This document shows, piece by piece, positions 35,227 through 44,702 of a stretch of DNA of 64,000 nucleotides (the stretch's first letter is position 1; each line of letters begins with the position of its first letter). The stretch is from contig NZ_CP015098.1 of the NCBI RefSeq assembly GCF_001611795.1, positions 806,001 through 870,000 on the forward strand, written 5' to 3'. The notes beneath the pieces are model-generated. The model was given only the letters and a program-made list of their open reading frames with translations, was not told the DNA's origin and made no database searches. The position numbers and the translations under genes are program-made. This DNA is from Streptomyces qaidamensis (GTDB taxonomy: Bacteria; Actinomycetota; Actinomycetes; Streptomycetales; Streptomycetaceae).

Positions 35227-35979
35227 ATGGAAATGAAGAGCGTCACCAGGTCGCTGCGCATCCTGGAGGCGGTCGCCCAGCATCAGCCGGTCACCGTGGG
35301 GGAATTGACGAAGATCTTCGGCCTGCCGAAGTCGACCGTGCAGCGCACGCTGGTCACGCTGGCCGAGGCCGGCTGGCTGCGGGCCAACCGCAGGGATACC
35401 ACCCGCTGGGAGATCGGCGCCCGCGTCCTGGCCGTACGGCCCGCCGCACTCCAGGGGTCCAGCCTGTTCGCCGCCGCGCGCGAGCCCATGGTCCGGCTCC
35501 GGGACGCGGTGAACGAGACGATCCACCTGTCGGTGCCGGACGCCCTGCAATGCATGGTCGTGGTGGACCGCGTGGACTGCGGTCACGCCGTACGGACGTT
35601 CCACACCGTCGGCGACACCTCGCCCCTGCACGCCACCGCGACCGGGCGCGCCGTCCTGGCACAGCTGCCGAAGCAGGACGTCGAGGAACTCATCGAGCAG
35701 GGCCTGGAGCGTTACAGCGACACGACGCCCGCGGACCCCGACGAACTGCGCGCCGAGCTGGACCGGATCCGGGCCGACGGCTACGCGGTGAACCGCAACC
35801 AGTACCGGCCGGGCGTGTGCGCGATCGCCGCGCCGGTCCTCGACGAGGAGGGCACCCCGCTGGCCACGGTGGCCATCTCGATGCCCGACTCCCGCTACGA
35901 CGAGGACCGGCTGCCCGAGTGGGGCCGCCTGGTCGCCGGCACGGCAGCGGAGATCACAGGGCGCCGGCTGGGCGCCTGA
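35227..35979 (+). CDS. IclR-family regulator 1
   Basis: 250 aa from ATG 35227 with GGGGGA upstream. N-terminal winged helix (SVTRSLRILEAVAQHQPVTVGELTKIFGLPKSTVQRTL), then the IclR ligand-binding domain with DTSPLHATATGRAVLAQLP and VCAIAAPVLDEEGTPLATVAIS. Faces the 12-gene amine operon and is the obvious candidate for its control. Same length as, and strongly similar to, the next gene. Confidence 0.92.
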   Translation: MEMKSVTRSLRILEAVAQHQPVTVGELTKIFGLPKSTVQRTLVTLAEAGWLRANRRDTTRWEIGARVLAVRPAALQGSSLFAAAREPMVRLRDAVNETIHLSVPDALQCMVVVDRVDCGHAVRTFHTVGDTSPLHATATGRAVLAQLPKQDVEELIEQGLERYSDTTPADPDELRAELDRIRADGYAVNRNQYRPGVCAIAAPVLDEEGTPLATVAISMPDSRYDEDRLPEWGRLVAGTAAEITGRRLGA

Positions 35980-35997
35980 ACGACAGCACGACATCAC

Positions 35998-36027
35998 AAA
36001 GGGCCGGCCCTCAGGGGCCGGTCCTTT
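35998..36027 (+). terminator. Rho-independent terminator after IclR gene 1
   Basis: 13-bp stem AAAGGGCCGGCCC / GGGCCGGTCCTTT (one G-T pair) with loop TCAG and a following T; a textbook intrinsic terminator, 18 bp after the stop. Confidence 0.85.
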
Positions 36028-36192
36028 TCACGTTCGCATCTGTCGCGTCGGGGCTCTTCGCGTCGCGGCCGGTGTCGCCACCCTGTGCCCGGCCGGGGGG
36101 AAGGCCGGGCACAGGGGGCTGCCCCGCGGAGGGCAGGCGCGGTCAGGGCGCTACCACCGTTCATCACCGCGGGGGCGCGGATTCCCGAGCAT

Positions 36193-36227
36193 GCCATATA
36201 GTGGAACGCCATGCTAGAATCCGGCAC
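36193..36227 (+). promoter_or_regulatory. Promoter/operator element of IclR gene 2
   Basis: Starts GCCATATAGTGGAACGC and ends TAGAATCCGGCAC; -10 TAGAAT at 36215-36220. Matches the element upstream of IclR gene 1 at 29 of 35 bases while the surrounding DNA differs, pointing to a conserved binding site, probably for one or both IclR proteins. Confidence 0.7.
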
Positions 36228-36296
36228 GATCATGCCTCGTGGCTCCGGACGGAGTCAAGTGGTGAGACCGGCGAACGAGAACTGACGGTGCCCCCT

Positions 36297-37049
36297 GTGG
36301 AAATGAAGAGTGTGACCAGGTCGCTGCGTGTCCTGGAGGCGGTGGCCCACCACCAGCCCGTGACGGTGGGCGAGTTGACGAAGCTCTTCGGGCTGCCCAA
36401 GTCGACGGTCCAGCGCACGCTGCTCACCCTGAACGAGGCGGGCTGGCTGCGGGCGAACCGCCAGGACACCACCCGGTGGGAGATCGGCGCCCGGGTACTC
36501 GCCGTACGCCCGGCGGCGCTCCAGGGCTCAAGCCTGTTCGCGGCGGCGCGAGAACCCATGATCCGGCTGCGGGACGCGCTGAACGAAACCATCCATCTGT
36601 CGGTGCCGGACGCGTTGCAGTGCATGGTCGTCGTGGACCGGGTGGACTGCGCGCACGCGGTGCGGACGTACTACACGATCGGCGACACCTCTCCCCTGCA
36701 CGCCACCGCGACCGGGCGCGCCATCCTGGCCCACCTGCCGCCCTCGGACGTGAACGAACTGGTCGAGCACGGGCTGGAGCGCTACAGCGACGCGACGATG
36801 GTCGATCCGGTCGGGCTGCGTGCCGAACTGAAGCGGGTGCGCGCCGACGGCTACGCCCTCAACCGCAACCAGTACCGTCCCGATGTCTGCGCGATCGCCG
36901 CGCCCGTCCTGGACGAGGACGGCAGACCGCTGGCCTCCGTGGCCGTCTCCATGCCCGACTCCCGCTACGACGCGGACCGGCTGGACGAGTGGGGCAGCCT
37001 GGTCGCCGGCACGGCAGCGGAGATCACAGGGCGCCGACTGGGCGCATAG
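36297..37049 (+). CDS. IclR-family regulator 2 (tandem paralogue)
   Basis: 250 aa from GTG 36297, chosen because it gives the same VEMKSVTRSLR start and the same length as the first copy; ATG 36303 is an alternative. Winged helix and ligand domain as in copy 1, with most changes at the ligand side (GLERYSDATMVDPVGLRAELKRV). The last 48 bp are nearly identical between the copies, so duplication is recent or maintained by gene conversion. It points towards, but converges on, the GABA-type operon. Confidence 0.9.
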   Translation: MEMKSVTRSLRVLEAVAHHQPVTVGELTKLFGLPKSTVQRTLLTLNEAGWLRANRQDTTRWEIGARVLAVRPAALQGSSLFAAAREPMIRLRDALNETIHLSVPDALQCMVVVDRVDCAHAVRTYYTIGDTSPLHATATGRAILAHLPPSDVNELVEHGLERYSDATMVDPVGLRAELKRVRADGYALNRNQYRPDVCAIAAPVLDEDGRPLASVAVSMPDSRYDADRLDEWGSLVAGTAAEITGRRLGA

Positions 37050-37053
37050 CGCG

Positions 37054-37086
37054 ATGCCCCCTGGTGCGACCGGCACCAGGGGGCAT
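37054..37086. terminator. 14-bp hairpin terminator after IclR gene 2
   Basis: ATGCCCCCTGGTGC (37054-37067) pairs perfectly with GCACCAGGGGGCAT (37073-37086) around GACCG. Serves IclR gene 2 and possibly the convergent dehydrogenase gene. Confidence 0.8.
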
Positions 37087-37197
37087 GGCTACCTCGTGAT
37101 CAGGCCCGCGGCCTGCGCACCACTGCCGCGAGGGCGTCCACGCAGCGGTGCCCTTCTGCGATGTCAGGGGAGGCGGGCCGCCTCGGCGGTGGCATCG

Positions 37198-38637
37198 TCA
37201 CCGCACGGGCACAGCGACGTACTGGTACTCCAGGAACTCGTCGATCCCCACCCGGCCGCCCTCACGCCCGAGCCCGGACTGCTTGACCCCGCCGAACGGA
37301 GCCGCCGGGTTGGAGACGAGGCCGGTGTTCAGACCCACCATGCCCACCTCCAGTCCTTCGCTGACGCGCAGACCGCGGTCCAGACCCTGCGTGAAGACAT
37401 AACCGACGAGACCCCAGGGGGTGTCGTTGGCTCGGCGCAGGACCTCGTCCTCGTCGTCGAAGGTGAGGATCGCGGCGACCGGGCCGAAGATCTCCGTGTC
37501 CATCAGACGGCTCTCGGGAGAGACATCCGCGAGCACGGTCGGCGGGTAGAAGCAGCCGGGCCCTTCCGGAGTGCGCCCGCCGACGAGCACCTGAGCACCG
37601 CGCTCCACCGCGTCGGCCACCAGTTCCTCCACCTTGGCACGCCCGGCGGCGTCGATCAGCGGGCCGACATCGACGCCGTCCCGGGTGCCTGGGCCCACCA
37701 CGAGGGCGCCCATCCGCTCGGCGAGTCGCCGTCCGAACTCGTCGGCGACCGAGCGGTGGACGAAGAAGCGGTTGGCGGCGGTGCAGGCCTCGCCCATGTT
37801 GCGCATCTTGGCGACCATCGCCCCGTCCACGGCGACGTCCAGGTCGGCGTCGTCGAAGACGATGAAAGGCGCGTTCCCGCCCAGTTCCATCGAGGTGCGC
37901 ACGACGGTGTCGGCGCACTGCGCGAGCAGCAGCCGGCCGACGGCGGTGGAACCGGTGAAGGACAGCTTGCGGATCCGGCCGCCGCGCAGCAGCGGCTCGC
38001 ACACCTCACCGGCGCGGGAGGTGGTGACGACGTTCAGCACGCCGTCCGGCAGGCCCGCCTCCTTGAGGATCCCGGCCAGCGCCAGGCTGGACAGCGGGGT
38101 CTGCGGGGCGGGTTTGAGGATCATCGTGCAGCCCGCCGCGATCGCCGGGCCGATCTTGCGGGTGCCCATGGCCAGCGGGAAGTTCCACGGCGTGATCAGC
38201 AGGCAGGGGCCGACCGGGCGGCGGGAGAGCAGCATGCGGTTACGGCCGTCCGGCAGGGTGCCGCAGCCGCCGTCGATACGGACGGCCTCCTCGGAGAACC
38301 AGCGGAAGAACTCGGCGGCGTACGCCACCTCTCCCCTGGCCTCGGCGAGCGGCTTGCCCATCTCGGACGTCATCAGGTGGGCGAGCTCGTCGGTGCGTTC
38401 CAGGATGAGCTCGTGGGCGCGGCGCAGGATCTCGCTGCGTGCCCGGGGCGCTGTGCCGGCCCAGTCGGGCTGGGCCTGGACGGCCGCCTCCTCGGCGAGC
38501 CGGGCGTCCTTGGGGCCGGCGTCGGCGACGTGGCAGAGGATCTCACCGGTGGCGGGGTCGTCGACGGGCATGGTGGCGCCGTCCGCGGCATCCACCCAGG
38601 CACCGCCGATGAACAACTGAGTCAGTACCTCGGTCAT
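37198..38637 (-). CDS. Succinate-semialdehyde-type dehydrogenase
   Basis: 479 aa from ATG 38637 (ATGA overlap with the FAD/Fe-S gene). Catalytic Cys in NMGEACTAANRF, Glu in SMELGGNAPFIVFDD, and TPWNFPLAMGTRKIGPA for NAD(P). The layout and FSEEAVRIDGG segment fit the GabD/SSADH branch. As last gene of the GABA-type operon it would oxidise the semialdehyde produced by the transaminase to a dicarboxylic acid. Confidence 0.9.
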   Translation of the reverse strand: MTEVLTQLFIGGAWVDAADGATMPVDDPATGEILCHVADAGPKDARLAEEAAVQAQPDWAGTAPRARSEILRRAHELILERTDELAHLMTSEMGKPLAEARGEVAYAAEFFRWFSEEAVRIDGGCGTLPDGRNRMLLSRRPVGPCLLITPWNFPLAMGTRKIGPAIAAGCTMILKPAPQTPLSSLALAGILKEAGLPDGVLNVVTTSRAGEVCEPLLRGGRIRKLSFTGSTAVGRLLLAQCADTVVRTSMELGGNAPFIVFDDADLDVAVDGAMVAKMRNMGEACTAANRFFVHRSVADEFGRRLAERMGALVVGPGTRDGVDVGPLIDAAGRAKVEELVADAVERGAQVLVGGRTPEGPGCFYPPTVLADVSPESRLMDTEIFGPVAAILTFDDEDEVLRRANDTPWGLVGYVFTQGLDRGLRVSEGLEVGMVGLNTGLVSNPAAPFGGVKQSGLGREGGRVGIDEFLEYQYVAVPVR

Positions 38638-41501
38638 GTCGTCTCTCCTGGTTGATCGGCGGCGGGGTCGAGGAGTTCGGCGAGGTGCAGGGCGCGGATG
38701 CCCTGGTCGCCGGCGAGGTGGTCGATCTGGGCGGCGCAGCTGAAGCCGTCGGCGACGACGGATCGGCCGTCGAGTGCGTCGAGGCGCGGTGTGAGGGCGA
38801 GGTCGGCGACGGCGATGGAGGTGTCGTAGTGCTGGGCTTCGAAGCCGAAGTTGCCGGCGAGTCCGCAGCAGCCCTCGGCCTCGTCGACGCTGCCTACGCC
38901 CAGGCGGCGCAGCAGGTCGGCGGGGCGGCGGCCCTTGAAGGTGGCGTACTCGTGGCAGTGGGTCTGGAGCACGACGTTCTGGGGCAGTGGCGGTGGGGTC
39001 CAGCCATCGTCGGCGAGATCGGTCAGTGCCCCGGTGAAGGTCTGTACGCGGTCCGCCACGCGCCGGGCGGCCTCGGTGCCGAGGAGTTCGGGTACGTCGC
39101 GTTTGAGGGCGGCGGCGCAGCTGGGTTCGGCCACGATGATGGGCCGGTCGTCGCCGTCGTCGAGAGCGGTGACCGTGCGGTCCATGATCTTGCGGGCCGT
39201 GGCGAGCTGGCCGGTGCTGACCCAGGTCAGTCCGCAGCACAAGCCGTCCTGGGGGGTGCAGGGGATTCCGGCGTCGGCGAGCACCCGGCTCGCGGCTCCT
39301 GCGACCTGGGGGCGGAAGGCGCGGGTGAAGCTGTCGACGAAGAGGATGGCCTTGGCCGGTTCGCTGGGTTTCGCCGCCTGGAGGGTTTTGCGCAGGGTGC
39401 GGCGGGAGGCGAAGGCGGGGATCCTGCGCTGGGTGGTGACGCCGCCCAGGCGGGCCAGGAGCTTGCCGAGCGGGCCGCGCAGCAGCAGGTTGAGCGGGCG
39501 GGCGGCGTATCCGGCCAGGGCCGAGGTCTTCGGCAGCCAGCCGAGGGAGTAGTGGGAGCGGGGGCGCAGGCGGCCCTTGTAGTGCTGGTGGAGGAACTCG
39601 GCCTTGTAGGTGGCCATGTCGACACCCACCGGGCAGTCGCTGGAGCAGGCCTTGCAGGACAGGCACAGGTCGAGGGCGTCGCGCACCTCGGTGGAGCGCC
39701 AGCCCTCTGTCACTGTCTCGCCGCGGACCATCTCCTGGAGCATGCGGGCCCGGCCGCGGGTGGAGTCGTTCTCCTCGCCCGTGGCCCGATAGCTCGGGCA
39801 CATCACCCCGCCCGCGTCACTGCGGCAACGGCCGACACCGACACACCGGCGCACCGCACCGGCGAAGCCGTCCTCGTCATGCGGAAAGGTGAACTTGGCT
39901 TCTACCAAAGGAAGTTCGCGCAGCGCGAGGTCGGCGTCGAGCGGCGCGGGATCGACGATCACCCCGGGGTTGAGCAGCCCGTGGGGGTCGAAGACCTGCT
40001 TGAACGCGGCGAACGCGGCGATCATGCGGTGGCTGTACATGACCTTCAGCAGTTCGCTGCGGGCGCGTCCGTCACCGTGCTCACCCGACAGGGTGCCGCC
40101 GTGCTCGACGACCAGCGCGGCGGCCTCGGTGAGGAAGCGGCGCATGACCTCCCGGCCCGTCTCGCTGGCCAGGTCGAAGTCGATCCGCACGTGGACGCAT
40201 CCGGCGCCGAAGTGCCCGTACAGCACACCGGTCAGCTGGTGGGAGGCGAGCAGCTTGCGGAAGCCGCGCAGGTAGGCGGACAGATTCTCCGGGGCGACGG
40301 CCGCGTCCTCCCAGCCCGGCCAGGACTCCCCGCCGTCGACGAGCCGGGCGGCGAGCCCGGCCCCGTCCTCGCGCACCCGCCACAGCGACCGTCGCTCCGC
40401 CGGGCTCTGCACGACCCGGCCCCCGGTCAGCCGCCCCAGGTCCTTCAGTACGCCGAGCAACTCGGCGGCCCGCGCGTTCACCTCGGCCTGGTCGTCGCCT
40501 TCGAGCTCGACATACAGCCAGGCCCGCCCCTCGGGCAGGCCGGTGACGGAATCGGCCCCGCGGCGGGCGCGCATGGTGGCGACGATCGCCTCGTCCATTC
40601 CCTCCACCGCACTCGGCGAGAAGCGCAGGATCTCCGGCACGTCCTCAGCCGCCTGGACCACATCCTCGTAGCCCAGGGTCAGCAGGGTGGATGCCTGTGC
40701 GGTCGCCACCAGGCGGACCGTCGCGGCGGTGACGACCGCACAGGTGCCCTCGGTGCCCACCAGGGCGCGGGCCAGGTCGAAGCCGTTCTCCGGCAGGAGG
40801 TGGTGGAGCTGATAACCCGAGACCTGCCGCGGGATGCGGCCCAGCTCGGTCCGGAGCAGCGCCAGGTTCTCACCGACCAGACGCTTGAGATCGGCTTCCA
40901 GCCGGGCGACCGGCCCGGCATCGCCAGGATCGACCGGGTGCAGCCCTGCGTGGTCGGCGACGGCCCGCACGCCGTCAGCCGTCACGATCTCCAGCGACAC
41001 CACATGCCCGCTGGTCCGCCCGTCGCGCACCGACCGGTTCCCGCACGCGTCATTGCCGATCATCCCGCCGAGGGTGCAGCGGCTGTGCGAGGACGGGTCC
41101 GGGCCGAAGTCCAGCCCGTGCAACGCGGTGGCGGAGCGCAGCGCGTCCAGCACCACCCCCGCCTCGACCCGCGCCGTGCGCGCCTCGACGTCGATGTCCA
41201 GGATCCGGTTCATGTACCGGGAGAAGTCCAGCACCACCCCCGGCCCGACGGCGTTGCCCGCCATGCTCGTGCCGCCGCCCCGGGCCGTGACCGGCACACC
41301 CGCCTCACGGCAGGCCCGCAGCACCGCGACCACGTCGTCGGCTGTGCGCGGGAAGGCCACCGCCCGCGGCGGCACACGGTAGTTGGAGGCGTCGTAGGCG
41401 TACGGACCGGTGGCACCTACCCCGGTCTCCACCCGCAGACCGGGCGCGAACTCGGCGAGGCGCGCCTTGAGACCCGCCAGGTCGCGGGTGGCGGTGGTCA
41501 T
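38634..41501 (-). CDS. FAD-linked and Fe-S oxidoreductase (D-2-hydroxyacid dehydrogenase type)
   Basis: 955 aa from ATG 41501 (overlaps transaminase stop). N-terminal VAO/PCMH FAD domain (ARGGGTSMAGNAVGPGVVLDFSRYM, GGMIGNDACGNRS), FAD-linked oxidase C-domain with SGEHGDGRARSEL, then a 4Fe-4S segment (LCLSCKACSSDCPVG) and two CCG domains (GLCCGLTW, EGCCGLAGNFG). Related to GlcD/GlcF, D-lactate and D-2-hydroxyglutarate dehydrogenases fused in one chain. Its place between a GABA transaminase and a semialdehyde dehydrogenase suggests oxidation of a hydroxyacid side-product or of an omega-hydroxy acid feeding the same semialdehyde. Confidence 0.88.
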   Translation of the reverse strand: MTTATRDLAGLKARLAEFAPGLRVETGVGATGPYAYDASNYRVPPRAVAFPRTADDVVAVLRACREAGVPVTARGGGTSMAGNAVGPGVVLDFSRYMNRILDIDVEARTARVEAGVVLDALRSATALHGLDFGPDPSSHSRCTLGGMIGNDACGNRSVRDGRTSGHVVSLEIVTADGVRAVADHAGLHPVDPGDAGPVARLEADLKRLVGENLALLRTELGRIPRQVSGYQLHHLLPENGFDLARALVGTEGTCAVVTAATVRLVATAQASTLLTLGYEDVVQAAEDVPEILRFSPSAVEGMDEAIVATMRARRGADSVTGLPEGRAWLYVELEGDDQAEVNARAAELLGVLKDLGRLTGGRVVQSPAERRSLWRVREDGAGLAARLVDGGESWPGWEDAAVAPENLSAYLRGFRKLLASHQLTGVLYGHFGAGCVHVRIDFDLASETGREVMRRFLTEAAALVVEHGGTLSGEHGDGRARSELLKVMYSHRMIAAFAAFKQVFDPHGLLNPGVIVDPAPLDADLALRELPLVEAKFTFPHDEDGFAGAVRRCVGVGRCRSDAGGVMCPSYRATGEENDSTRGRARMLQEMVRGETVTEGWRSTEVRDALDLCLSCKACSSDCPVGVDMATYKAEFLHQHYKGRLRPRSHYSLGWLPKTSALAGYAARPLNLLLRGPLGKLLARLGGVTTQRRIPAFASRRTLRKTLQAAKPSEPAKAILFVDSFTRAFRPQVAGAASRVLADAGIPCTPQDGLCCGLTWVSTGQLATARKIMDRTVTALDDGDDRPIIVAEPSCAAALKRDVPELLGTEAARRVADRVQTFTGALTDLADDGWTPPPLPQNVVLQTHCHEYATFKGRRPADLLRRLGVGSVDEAEGCCGLAGNFGFEAQHYDTSIAVADLALTPRLDALDGRSVVADGFSCAAQIDHLAGDQGIRALHLAELLDPAADQPGETT

Positions 41502-42766
41502 CGCTCTCCGGCTCCCGACGTGCCGGCCTCGACCGCGTTCGTCCAGGCCTGAAGGCCCTCGTCGACGCCCGCCTCGTCGATCACGAGTGCCGGGATCATG
41601 CGGACGACCTGGTTCGAGGCGCCGCACAGCAGCAGGAGCAGGCCCTCGTCGATCGCGGCGCGCTGCACGCGGGCCGCGGTCTCGGAGTCGGGGCTGCCGT
41701 CCTCGGTGACGAACTCGGTGGCGAGCATGAGGCCGAGGCCGCGGACGTCGCCGATGCCCGGGGTCCGGTCGGCCACGGCCTCCAGGCCCTGGCGGAGCCG
41801 CTTGCCCATGGCCTCGGCGTTCTCGACGAGCTTCTCGTCGCGTACGACGTCGAGCGTCGCGCAGGCGGCGGCGCAGGCCACGGCGTTGGCGCCGTACGTG
41901 CCGCCCTGCGAGCCGGGCCAGGCCTTGGTCATCAGTTCCTCGGAGGCGGCGATGCCGGAGAGGGGAAAACCGCTGGCCAGGCCCTTGGCGGTGACGAGGA
42001 TGTCGGGGGTGACGCCGAAGTGGTCGTGGCCCCAGAAGCGGCCGGTGCGGCCGACTCCGGTCTGCACCTCGTCGAGGATCAGCAGGAAGCCGTGCCGGTC
42101 CGCCCGTTCCCGCAGGCCCTCCATGAAGGCGCGGTTCGCGGGCACGTAGCCGCCCTCGCCGAGGACCGGCTCGACGATGATCGCTGCCGTGTCTGCGGGC
42201 GACGAGATCGTCTGGAGGGTGTAGTCGAGTTCCTTCAGGGCGAAGCGGGTGGCGGTCTCCTCGTCCCAGCCGTACCGGAAGGCCGTCGGGAACGGGGTGA
42301 CGACCACGCCGCTCATCAGCGGCGAGAACCCGGACCGGAAGCGGATGCCGGAGGTGGTCATGGAGGCGGCGGCGACCGTACGGCCGTGGAAGCCGCCGTG
42401 GCAGACGATGACGTTCGGCCGGCCGGTGGCCTGGCGGGCCAGCCGCAGCGCCGCCTCGACGGCCTCGCTGCCGGAGTTGGTGAAGAACAGGCTGTCCAGG
42501 CCGGCCGGCAGCACCTCGCCCAGCTTGTCGACCAGGCGGCGCAGCGGCTGGTGCATGACGGTCGTGTACTGGCCGTGGATCAGCGTGCCCACCTGCTCCT
42601 GTGCCGCCGCCACGACCTTGGGGTGGCAGTGCCCGGTGCTGGTGACGCCGATGCCGGCGGTGAAGTCGAGGTAGCGGCGGCCGTCCTCACCGTAGAGGTG
42701 GACGCCCTCGCCCCGGTCCGCCACGACGGGCGTGGCCTGGCGAAGGTGCGGCGACAGTGCGGTCAT
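41498..42766 (-). CDS. gabT: 4-aminobutyrate-type aminotransferase
   Basis: 422 aa, class III PLP enzyme. Lys in TAKGLASGFPLSG, Asp in ILDEVQTGVGRTG, and FFTNSGSEAVEAALR phosphate loop. Close to GabT and other omega-amino acid transaminases. First gene of a three-gene operon with every junction overlapping by ATGA, divergent from the PucR gene. Substrate may be GABA or 5-aminovalerate. Confidence 0.9.
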   Translation of the reverse strand: MTALSPHLRQATPVVADRGEGVHLYGEDGRRYLDFTAGIGVTSTGHCHPKVVAAAQEQVGTLIHGQYTTVMHQPLRRLVDKLGEVLPAGLDSLFFTNSGSEAVEAALRLARQATGRPNVIVCHGGFHGRTVAAASMTTSGIRFRSGFSPLMSGVVVTPFPTAFRYGWDEETATRFALKELDYTLQTISSPADTAAIIVEPVLGEGGYVPANRAFMEGLRERADRHGFLLILDEVQTGVGRTGRFWGHDHFGVTPDILVTAKGLASGFPLSGIAASEELMTKAWPGSQGGTYGANAVACAAACATLDVVRDEKLVENAEAMGKRLRQGLEAVADRTPGIGDVRGLGLMLATEFVTEDGSPDSETAARVQRAAIDEGLLLLLCGASNQVVRMIPALVIDEAGVDEGLQAWTNAVEAGTSGAGER

Positions 42767-42993
42767 GGTGTCTCCCGGCCGTACGACGAGGTCTGGTTGC
42801 TTGGCTCAGCTCCGGTTACCGAGCATCCAAGCCGCCGCGAAACGCGACAACGCGTGATCTGTCCAGCCGGAACCCGTTGTTCGGACGTTGTGTCAACCGC
42901 CGGACCCCCCAGGCACCGCCTGCCCCTCCGGTGGACAGCTCTTGCGCAGGTCAGCCCCGCTTGTCAGAGTGACCGGGCACGCAGGGAGGCCCC
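42767..42993. promoter_or_regulatory. Divergent promoter region of the gabT operon and pucR
   Basis: 227 bp without genes between divergent transcription units. It must hold both promoters and probably PucR sites. No clear palindrome or promoter pair could be chosen by eye. Confidence 0.4.
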
Positions 42994-44640
42994 GTGACCG
43001 TTCACCCCCCGCCGGCCGGCCGTGACTCCGCCCCGGCCGGTCGCGCACCGACCCTGGCCGACGTCCTCGCCCTGCCGGTCCTGGCCGCCGGACAGCCCCA
43101 GGTCGTCACGGGCCTGACCGAGCTGGACCGGCCGGTGCGCTGGGTTCACATCACCGAGCTGACGGACCCGGCCTCCTTCCTCAAGGGCGGCGAGCTGGTC
43201 CTGACGACGGGCATGCCGCTGCCCGAGGACGCCGCGGGGGTCCGCCGGTACGTCGACGAACTCACCGAGGTGGGGGCTGCCGCCCTGGTCATCGAACTCG
43301 TACGCCGCTACCACCGGCCGCCCGACGCCCTCGTGCAGGCGTGCCGGGCCCGGGGGCTGCCCCTGGTCACCCTCGCCCGGGACGTCAACTTCCTGGAGGT
43401 CACCCAGGTCGTGCACGCGCTGATCCTCGGCAACCAGACCGACGCGATGCGGCGGACGCAGCGGATCCACGAGGCCTTCACGGCTCTGACGTTGCGCGGG
43501 GCGGGGCCGGAGGACGTGGTGCGCGCGGCGGCGGAGATGAGCGGCCGGACGGTCGTGCTGGAGAACCTGGTGCACCAGGCGCTGATCTGCGAGCCCTCGG
43601 GGAGCACGGTGGAGGAGGCGCTCGGGGACTGGGAGCGGCGCTCCCGGGCGGCCGAGCCCGGCGACCGCACCGAGGTGGGCGGCCCGGAGGGGTGGCTCAC
43701 CGCCCCCGTCTCCTACCAGGGCGAACGCTGGGGGCGACTGGCCATGCTGCCCGCCGACGGGCCGGTTTTCGGTCCGGAGCACGTCACCGTGCTGGAGCGG
43801 ACGGCGATGGCCCTGACCGTGGCCCGGCTCATCCACTCCACGCCATGGGAGCACACGGCCCACCGCAACGCCCTGCGCGAGCTGGCGGAGCAACGCCACC
43901 CCGCCGAGGACGTCCGGGCCCGCTGCGCCGCGCTGGGTCTGCCCACGGAGGCCGGCGTCTTCCTGGCCGTCCTCGTGGATCTGGGACCCGGAGGGGCGGG
44001 CGCCGAGCCGGAGACCCGACTGCACCGGGAGCTGCGGTCGGCCGGGGTCCCGGCGCTGGTCGGCGAACTGTCCCCGCGCCGCCTGGGTGTCCTGCTGGCC
44101 CTGCGGCCTGCCCAGCCCTGGCGGCCCGTGGCCGAACGCCTCAGCCGCACCGCGCTGGCGCTGGCGCCGGAGGCGATCGTCGGCGTGGGCTCGGAGGTGG
44201 CGGATCTCGCCGACAGCGCACGCTCGTTCCGGGAGGCGGCCCGGGTCATAGAGGCCACCCCGCCCGGCCAGCCCCTCCCCGCGGACCGTTCCTTCCACGA
44301 GCTGCCGGACATCGGCCTGCCCCGGCTGCTGTACGCGCTGCGCGAGGACACCCGGATCCAGGACTACACGGAGCGCCGGCTGGGCCGGCTCATCGACCAC
44401 GACACCCGGCACGGTACCGACCTGCTGGCGACCCTGGGCCACTACCTCGACGCCGCCGGCAACAAAACCACGGCGGCCCGTCGCGGCGGCCTGTCCAGGG
44501 AGACCCTGTACCAGCGGCTGCGCACCATCGAGCGCCTCCTCGACACCGACCTCGAATCCGGCGAGCGCCGCACCGAACTCCACGTGGCCCTCACGGCGTT
44601 GCGGGTCCTGCGCGCCGACCGGGGGCCGCATCCCCTGTAA
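42994..44640 (+). CDS. PucR-family transcriptional activator
   Basis: 548 aa from GTG 42994 with GGGAGG upstream. N-terminal PucR domain (TLADVLALPVLAAGQPQVV, GGELVLTTGMPLPED), middle GGDEF-like/CdaR region, and C-terminal helix-turn-helix (LGHYLDAAGNKTTAARRGGLSRETLYQRLRTIERLL). PucR proteins sense nitrogen compounds; in actinomycetes they often activate GABA or proline use (GabR/PruR type). Divergent from the gabT operon and the likely activator of it. Confidence 0.92.
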   Translation: MTVHPPPAGRDSAPAGRAPTLADVLALPVLAAGQPQVVTGLTELDRPVRWVHITELTDPASFLKGGELVLTTGMPLPEDAAGVRRYVDELTEVGAAALVIELVRRYHRPPDALVQACRARGLPLVTLARDVNFLEVTQVVHALILGNQTDAMRRTQRIHEAFTALTLRGAGPEDVVRAAAEMSGRTVVLENLVHQALICEPSGSTVEEALGDWERRSRAAEPGDRTEVGGPEGWLTAPVSYQGERWGRLAMLPADGPVFGPEHVTVLERTAMALTVARLIHSTPWEHTAHRNALRELAEQRHPAEDVRARCAALGLPTEAGVFLAVLVDLGPGGAGAEPETRLHRELRSAGVPALVGELSPRRLGVLLALRPAQPWRPVAERLSRTALALAPEAIVGVGSEVADLADSARSFREAARVIEATPPGQPLPADRSFHELPDIGLPRLLYALREDTRIQDYTERRLGRLIDHDTRHGTDLLATLGHYLDAAGNKTTAARRGGLSRETLYQRLRTIERLLDTDLESGERRTELHVALTALRVLRADRGPHPL

Positions 44641-44702
44641 CGCTTCGCCCGTCCCGTTCCAAGAACAAGTGACAGGCACCTGTCGACGAGAAGGGGACAT
44701 CG

